In this document: in pieces, positions 58,576 to 64,000 of the stretch
Layout: each line of letters starts with the position of its first letter
How positions within the stretch are numbered: position 1 is the first letter of the stretch
From: Alopecurus myosuroides
Lineage: Eukaryota; Streptophyta; Magnoliopsida; Poales; Poaceae
Length of the DNA: 64,000 bases
Assembly: GCA_028641055.1 (NCBI GenBank)
Contig: JAPCYS010002482.1
Coordinates: forward strand, 62,001-126,000
Direction of reading: 5' to 3'
Position numbers and translations under genes: made by a program
Notes under the pieces: model-generated
The model's input: only the letters and a program-made list of their open reading frames with translations
Databases searched by the model: none
What the model was told of the DNA's origin: nothing

Positions 58576-61500
58576 TCATTTGCTCGTTACCCTGTAGAGA
58601 GATTCACATGCTTAGTGAAAGAGGCAATATTCCGAGCACGAACCGACACTCCTTGCTCAGAATATGAGTGAACAGAAGTTACTTGAGTGGAAGGTGAAGA
58701 GCGGTAGTTAGCCCCAGATCTCCTATGCTTTCATGCTTGACTTGGTCCAGGCCGCTAGCCATGCGACGAGAGCAATTTCCTCTGCAAGCAACAGTTGGGG
58801 ATAAACATGGTGCACTATGACAAATTTTTTCCGTCAAAGATGCATTGCTGCAAATTAGGGTACACAAAATAGCTAGACAGCAAGTTCTGTCAGCGACTTC
58901 GTTTACAACACATCTAGACAGTTACATTGTCTCACAAAATAATTATCAAAAGCAAACGACATCAAGACAAAAAAAAGAATCTGAGTACTTACATGTTCCT
59001 CAAAGTTTGGGCTAGACATGTTCATCGACAGATTTTTCATCAGTAGCAATGCCTGAAGATCAGCCCATACAAAGATCACTATAACTAAAATCTAAATAGT
59101 TAGGCAGCAAAAGCTAGCTCACTAACAATATGTACCAGCTAACAGAATGAACAAAGTAAGCATCCGAAAATGCTGTGCACAAATTGATACAAAAAGTACT
59201 ACTCACTCCGTCTCATATTAATTGTCTCAAAGTTGGACAAAAATAGATGTATCTAACACTAAAATATGACTAGATACATCCACTTTTGTCCAACTTTGAG
59301 ACAATTAATATGAGACGGGGAGTAACATGTTTGGGCCAAGTCCATAGCATTTATAAGAACCACAACAACTAAGATATTGAACAGCCCACAGAATCCAGCT
59401 GTCTGAAATAGCTTCCTAGGTTTTCATGTTCACACTGACACGTCTGACACTACTGGGATTTCACTAAACATGCAAACACAATGTCCTGGCATTCATGCTT
59501 GCAGAAAGTAATAATAGTTTGTAACAGGACAGATGAATTAATTCTGAAGGGGAGATAAGCAAATGACATACTGTTTCAGCATCAATAGGATCCATCTCTC
59601 TCAACTTCTGCAAATGTCCACTTGTATCTGGATCAAATATGTTTCCAAGAAAGTTGTATACTTGAGCAAAGTCTGGCATGGCTGCAAGTTCACCAGAACA
59701 GAACATGTCAGAACTGGAACAGATGAACCAAATAGCAAAATACAGTGATTAATATCAAGGACATCAGAGGGTGATATGAAATAACAGCATGTCATCCCTT
59801 TTTAATAATTCAACAAGATAATAACAGCATGTATCATCCAGACACAAAGAGCATTATGGTAACTTGTAGAATCTGAAGGACAGAACAAAGGTAAAACAAA
59901 TGTAGAAGACTCTAACAGGGTTAAGCAGCTAAAATCATACTGAAATCGTTTTAACAAAAAAATATAGCACCTAGAGTTAGCAAAGAAGACCCATATGACT
60001 GCCTTTTACCCAAAATAGGATTGAACTGGCCCGAGCTTGTTAGTCACAGACATTCCACGCCTTGTAAAGGCACCTAAGAGCAGATCAACTTGAAGGAGGC
60101 GAGGAGCTTTACTTTTGAGGGCTTAAAACTTAAGCTCACAGCAAGCTTTCAGTTTTACCAATGACATTCTGATTTATCCTTTAGAGATCTTTGCACCAAA
60201 TCACATATTTATCCCCTGCGTTAGACTACTTAAATTTTTATACGAAAATAGATCCTTAAGTCTGTATGTGACATGGGAGGATCCTACAGTCATATCAAAA
60301 TATCAAGTGTCCAACATGTTAAGTACCCTGATGCTATGAGCAAGTGTGATAGCACGCGCAAGTGCCACTGCATCTATAGTTGGCATGAATCAGTAGCGCA
60401 ACAGAAACATTTATGAGGTTACTAAATAACGACATAAAAAAGAAAGCTGCAAAATAAGCTGAAAACAAGACGGCAGAGTCAGTAAGTCATGAAGAGGCCC
60501 TAGTACCCGAAAAAAAGAAGAGGCCCTAGCAACCAATAATCACTTGAGCTAATTCCAGCCATTTTTTTATTTTCGATTTCAAATGTAGCCGGCAAAATAT
60601 GTAAATAAGAAGAGGCCCTAGCATGGGCCATCAAATTTAACCACAATATGAGTTAATAATATGGCAAGTTAACCACAATACATCCATTTTGGAAGTATAT
60701 TTTGAATCAGGTTGCCTTGCATGGGCCATCAAATCAGAATGTGCCTGACTGGACAGCAGTTTAACAAGTGGAACAGAATTTGCACACATCATTCATTCTC
60801 ATTACATCTAAGATAACTAAATGAATTCAGCATCGCTACAACAGTTGCGACAATAGGGTTGTGAATTGTATGACCGTATGCTGTACAAAAAGAAGCTCAC
60901 CACGCAGTGCTGGAAGTACAATTTCTTGGTCAATCGCGTCAGAACTTGGCCAAATTCCAGATTGGCTCTGCATGCTACTAGAGCAATTATTTGCCCCACC
61001 TGAATCTGTTGCATCCTAAACAAGTTAGAATGCCCTTCCAAATATTGAGCATAGATAGAATTTACGGTAATTAACACAATCATAAACCTTGTGGATGCCT
61101 TGGGCTAAAACATTGGGTAATAACATTGTCACAGGAAGGAAATGCATCGTTTGCACTTGGGTTTGTAGCAACAGTAAATGCATCCGTAGGTAACACATCC
61201 TTCCTCGATGATATGAGAATCTTGTTGTGGCAAGAGACCTTTAGCGGCTGCAGGATTGCAAAGACATCTAGTTAGGCCTATTTTTTTATCACAAAAATGT
61301 TCATGCTAGTTAGAAACAGGTTGAAAACACTTGCCCTTTTTGAGGCTTTATGTGGGTACGGATGTGCCGCCTTCCTCTTTGGCCTAGGTGGGGGCAGATG
61401 TTCGCCTGTTCCGTTCTTTTGAACCTTCAAAAAGTGCTTCTGGGCATGGCTCCTGATCTGTTAAAATAACTGTTTTTTAGATCATCGTTTAGTTCGTCAG

Positions 61501-62430
61501 ACGCAAACAATCAACAAAGGAGCAAGTCCATCTAGTTACTGGAACATATTTTTTCCAGACGATAACCAAATAAACATATCTTTTCAGATGATAACCAACT
61601 AAACATCATAGTGAAGCAAAAGTCGAGGGCAGAACAGAGCATACATATATATACCTGTATTACTGTTTTGGAGCCAACAAATGCCTCAATCTTTCTCCAG
61701 TCACGATCGAACCTGTTACCCAAACAGAAGACGAAGAAATATAACTAATCAAGATAGACTATGGATACATTTCAGTCGAGACACGAGCTGCTCGAGGAGC
61801 ATCCTTAAGCATTACAGCACTCATTTGCTGCACGCGTATTATCCGAACTTATTAGATAATTTCTACCCAGATCTTAATGTTAACACGAGGCGACGGTGTG
61901 TCGATCCAATGTCCACGTCATTCGTCACAACTTCAGAAAGTGAAACCATACAATGACTATGGTTGGTACTAACTGATAATTTAAGGAGACACTGGTATCG
62001 AGCACCCTCCTCGCCCACCTGACAAGTCTGCAAACAGAGTTCGCAACTTGTGATCGAGATTCCAAACTGGGCAACTAGTTAGTATGGAGAGAATGGATCC
62101 TGAAGTCGCTGATCCAACACGACGATCGACGCGGATCACATATTCACCGGCGCGATCCTGATCGATCGGCCTACACCGAGCGAGCTCGATCCCGAAAACC
62201 AGCAGACAAGGGTGGACCTACAGTTGAGGCAGAGATCGTGCTTCGATCGGAGCTTCTCCTAAGGTCGGGCGAAACTCACATGTGCAGCGCCTCGATAAAC
62301 TTGTCGTGCTCCGGGTCGGTCCAGCTCTCGCGCAGCTTGGTTATGGTGTATGGCTTCCTCACCCGCGCCGCCTGGTCCTCCTCGCCGCCTCCGCCGCCGC
62401 GCCACCACCGACGAGTCCAGCGCCATCATC
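58576..62430 (-). CDS. REVEILLE6/8-like MYB transcription factor (LCL clade)
   Basis: Nine exons on the minus strand: 62430-62280, 61712-61655, 61457-61331, 61247-61088, 61005-60901, 59681-59572, 59052-58993, 58781-58683 and 58591-58576. Exons 1-3 encode the single MYB repeat ([48 protein letters not shown]), followed by the basic segment [20 protein letters not shown]. Exon 6 has the LCL-clade motif [20 protein letters not shown]. Such proteins are nuclear activators that bind evening-element DNA and work in the circadian clock. About 295 codons fits the family. The ATG at 62430 is one base out of frame with the MYB repeat (within the GCGCGGCGG run). Frame changes also occur near 61185 and 58760. 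All look like indel errors, but true decay is not excluded. The exact acceptor of exon 5 (61005 or 61015) is open; 61005 fits the phase. Confidence 0.88.
59202..59322. mobile_element. Stowaway miniature element in an intron of the REVEILLE-like gene
   Basis: CTCACTCCGTCTCATATTAA on the left and TTAATATGAGACGGGGAG on the right are inverted copies extending about 45 bp inward (TTGTCTCAAAGTTGGACAAA). TA lies on each side (59200-59201, 59323-59324). The 121-bp size, ends and TA target are diagnostic of Stowaway. It lies between exons 6 and 7. Confidence 0.93.
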
Positions 62431-62719
62431 GTCGATACAGTCGTCAGCGTAAACAAACAAACAAATTCCCTCTCCCACTCTGATCTCTCTCTCTCTGGAG
62501 TTGTGGAGGGTGGAGATGGTAGAAGCAGAGTCTGCGTGCGTGGTGAAGCAAGACGAGAGGAGAAGGCCGAGGAGGACGATGACGTGGCGGTGCTCGGCTC
62601 CTCCTGTCCACGAGTTCTCCCTGGGACACTGACACGGAGGGCCCACTACCACTGGACTGGACGGAGAATGCGTGGAACGTGGAGGGGAAACGTGGAAGGC
62701 CCCGTCCAAAAATGATTTC
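62431..62719. promoter_or_regulatory. Divergent promoter between the REVEILLE-like and CBE1-like genes
   Basis: About 290 bp separate the MYB start codon from the leader of the plus-strand gene, so both transcripts must start within or close to it. It holds a CT repeat (62487-62498), a GC-rich centre, and three CGTGG words in GCGTGGAACGTGGAGG and AAACGTGG (about 62670-62697) with ACGT cores of G-box type. No TATA box or evening element was seen. Confidence 0.6.
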
Positions 62720-63256
62720 TCTCTCCTCTCTTTCTCTCTCACCATCATCCCCGTTCGATCTCTCTCTCAACCCCGGCCTGACAGAACTCTTCTTCGCCAA
62801 TCGGAGCTGCGAAATCCACCCATCCCCGCCACCGAAATCCGCCGTGCCCGCGCCCTCGGACTCGCCCAGCCACCTCGACGCCGTCCCGGCCGATCCCGCG
62901 CCGCTGTAAGGTACGGTACGGCTCCCCGCTCCGAGCTGCCTCAGATTCGCCTCGGAATCGCGGACCAGTTTCGCGACTGTTTCTATGTTCGCCCTCGACC
63001 TCCTGCGACTTCTGATGCAGGGTTTCGCTTGCGATTTCCTGTGGTGCAGGAGGAGGTGCGGGATTCGTCTCGCCTGGCGCTGGAGCGGGAGCTGGGTTCA
63101 GTTCGGTGTGAGATGAGCTAGATTTCAACCTAGGACGATGTTCGTGGTGGCCGCGATTTGAGTCCCACGCCTCCGCCCTTAGCTGCTACTACTACTAGAG
63201 ATTTTAGCGTAGCCTAGAGGTGTTCGCTGTCAGCGGAGGTGCAGACCTGCGCGAGG
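62720..63256 (+). promoter_or_regulatory. 5' leader of the CBE1-like gene, with an intron and two upstream reading frames
   Basis: A pyrimidine-rich start (62717-62775) leads into a GC-rich leader ending at CTGTAAG|GTACGG (donor after 62910). An acceptor GGTGCAG ends at 63049. The second leader exon contains two tiny upstream frames: ATG AGC TAG at 63113-63121 and an eight-codon frame from ATG at 63138 to TGA at 63161. Both are before the main start at 63257. Confidence 0.55.
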
Positions 63257-63791
63257 ATGAGCTCGAGCCCCCTAAGTGAGTACAGTATGCCTTGTGTTGG
63301 CTGTTGCTACTAATCCGCTAGGTTGCTTCTGCCTCTGTGCGATGCGAACACTCAAGTTTGATTCGCTGTGCGATTGCGTGTGGCAAGCAGGAAGACGAGG
63401 GTGGTGTACTCGAGGGACTTCCTCATCTCGATTGGGTGAGTCCGAGCGATGCAAGCACCTGCCCCCGGTGTTAATCTGTCGCTCCTCAAGTACGTTCATT
63501 GTTTTGCCTCCTTTGATCGTGCAACTGCTTTTTTTATTTGTCTGCGGGGCTGGCGTGGTGATACTGTTTATCTCTGTCTTTTGTGGAAAAGTGAGCTGCA
63601 GGAGGCGTCGTCCGCTGCGTACGAGAGGAGCAACAAGGGTCAGTACGCAACGCCCCTGGGAAGGTCGGAAGGGTCGGGGGGTTACTCTTATTCGCGCGGT
63701 GGGAGCTCAGGAGGAAGGTGGGATACTCGCTCCACGGGGTCGAGTGACCGGGAAGGGGACTTACCTGACCGCGAGTTTCTAACACAGCAGG
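63257..63791 (+). CDS. CBE1: CBE1-like eIF4E-binding protein, 5' part (continues beyond the window)
   Basis: Three coding exons are visible: 63257-63275 (MSSSP), 63391-63489 and 63592-63791; donors are GTGAGT, GTACGT and GTAAGT. The second contains YSRDFLIS, which fits the canonical eIF4E-binding motif YxxxxL plus a hydrophobic residue. It is followed, partly in another frame, by CKHLPP and GVNLSLLK. The third encodes GRSEGSGGYSYSRGGSSGG and RWDTRSTGSSDREGDLPDRE. This order matches the plant protein CBE1 (At4g01290 family), which binds cap-binding eIF4E in the cytoplasm. Three one-base shifts, at CCCCC (63268-63272), GGG (about 63437) and CCCCC (about 63463), break the frame; the last two cancel each other. 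The assignment rests on my memory of the family. Confidence 0.65.
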
Positions 63792-64000
63792 GTAAGTGCA
63801 TGCTCTTTTTGGGGCAGTGTTTTGTGTGAGTGCTTAGTGTTGGGGAGCCTGCGAAAGGTTGCTGATAAATTGTTTGATATGTCCTTTCTTATATGAGCAT
63901 TCTGTGTTGGTGAAATGGTATTTGTTCTATTCTCACGAGCTTGTTTCTTTGCGTCTGGAAAAAGAAATTTATCAGTTTTCCCCATGCCTATTTATGTATA

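Noticed and set aside
1..64000. CRISPR arrays, bacterial operons, tRNA or rRNA genes
   Set aside because: No regularly spaced short repeats with spacers, no ribosome-binding-site gene clusters and no cloverleaf-like sequences were seen; tRNA-like words are primer binding sites of retrotransposons.

Overview
The window is plant nuclear DNA, most likely from a Triticeae grass (wheat, Aegilops, barley or rye type). This rests on nested LTR retrotransposons with LTRs of 1.4 to 4.3 kb, Stowaway miniature elements, GC-rich first exons, and three host genes with plant-specific domains and ordinary introns. No bacterial-type genes, CRISPR arrays, rRNA or tRNA genes were seen.

Left part (1-38.7 kb) is a retrotransposon nest. 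Element A is a minus-strand Ty3/Gypsy element cut by the window edge (1-7720, LTR 4156-7720). It abuts a decayed Gypsy relic D (7721-9506 and 36414-36510). D is split by element B, a Copia element with Sirevirus hallmarks (9507-36413, target duplication GACTA at both outer ends). B is split inside its integrase region by element C, a complete Gypsy chromovirus (14726-29064, target duplication GCTTC). B is not a simple element: it reads LTR, internal domain, second LTR, first 446 bp of a second internal domain, last 49 bp of a third LTR. Two further decayed LTR-like blocks follow (36.5-38.7 kb).

Middle and right part (41.3-55.3 kb) holds one minus-strand gene of the VAN3-binding-protein / FORKED family (DUF828 plus plant PH_2 domain). 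I assembled six coding exons with consistent phases. Its second intron is about 11 kb and filled with transposons: a CACTA-like element, a 410-bp hAT-type miniature element, a microsatellite-flanked element, a long foldback, and a dispersed 0.4-0.5 kb repeat family. Its TATA box and a non-coding first exon lie near 55.3 kb.

Right end (58.4-64 kb) carries two divergent genes sharing a promoter of about 290 bp. On the minus strand is a REVEILLE6/8-like clock MYB gene with nine coding exons and a Stowaway in an intron. On the plus strand is a gene starting like the plant eIF4E-binding protein CBE1, cut by the window end. Circadian transcription and cap-dependent translation are therefore the inferred roles of this pair.

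A general caution: single-base frame changes occur in host exons as well as in transposons, mostly at short homopolymer runs, sometimes in compensating pairs. The two LTRs of element C also differ by many one-base indels. Residual sequencing or assembly indel error explains this better than three independent host pseudogenes, so gene integrity should be judged only after re-sequencing.
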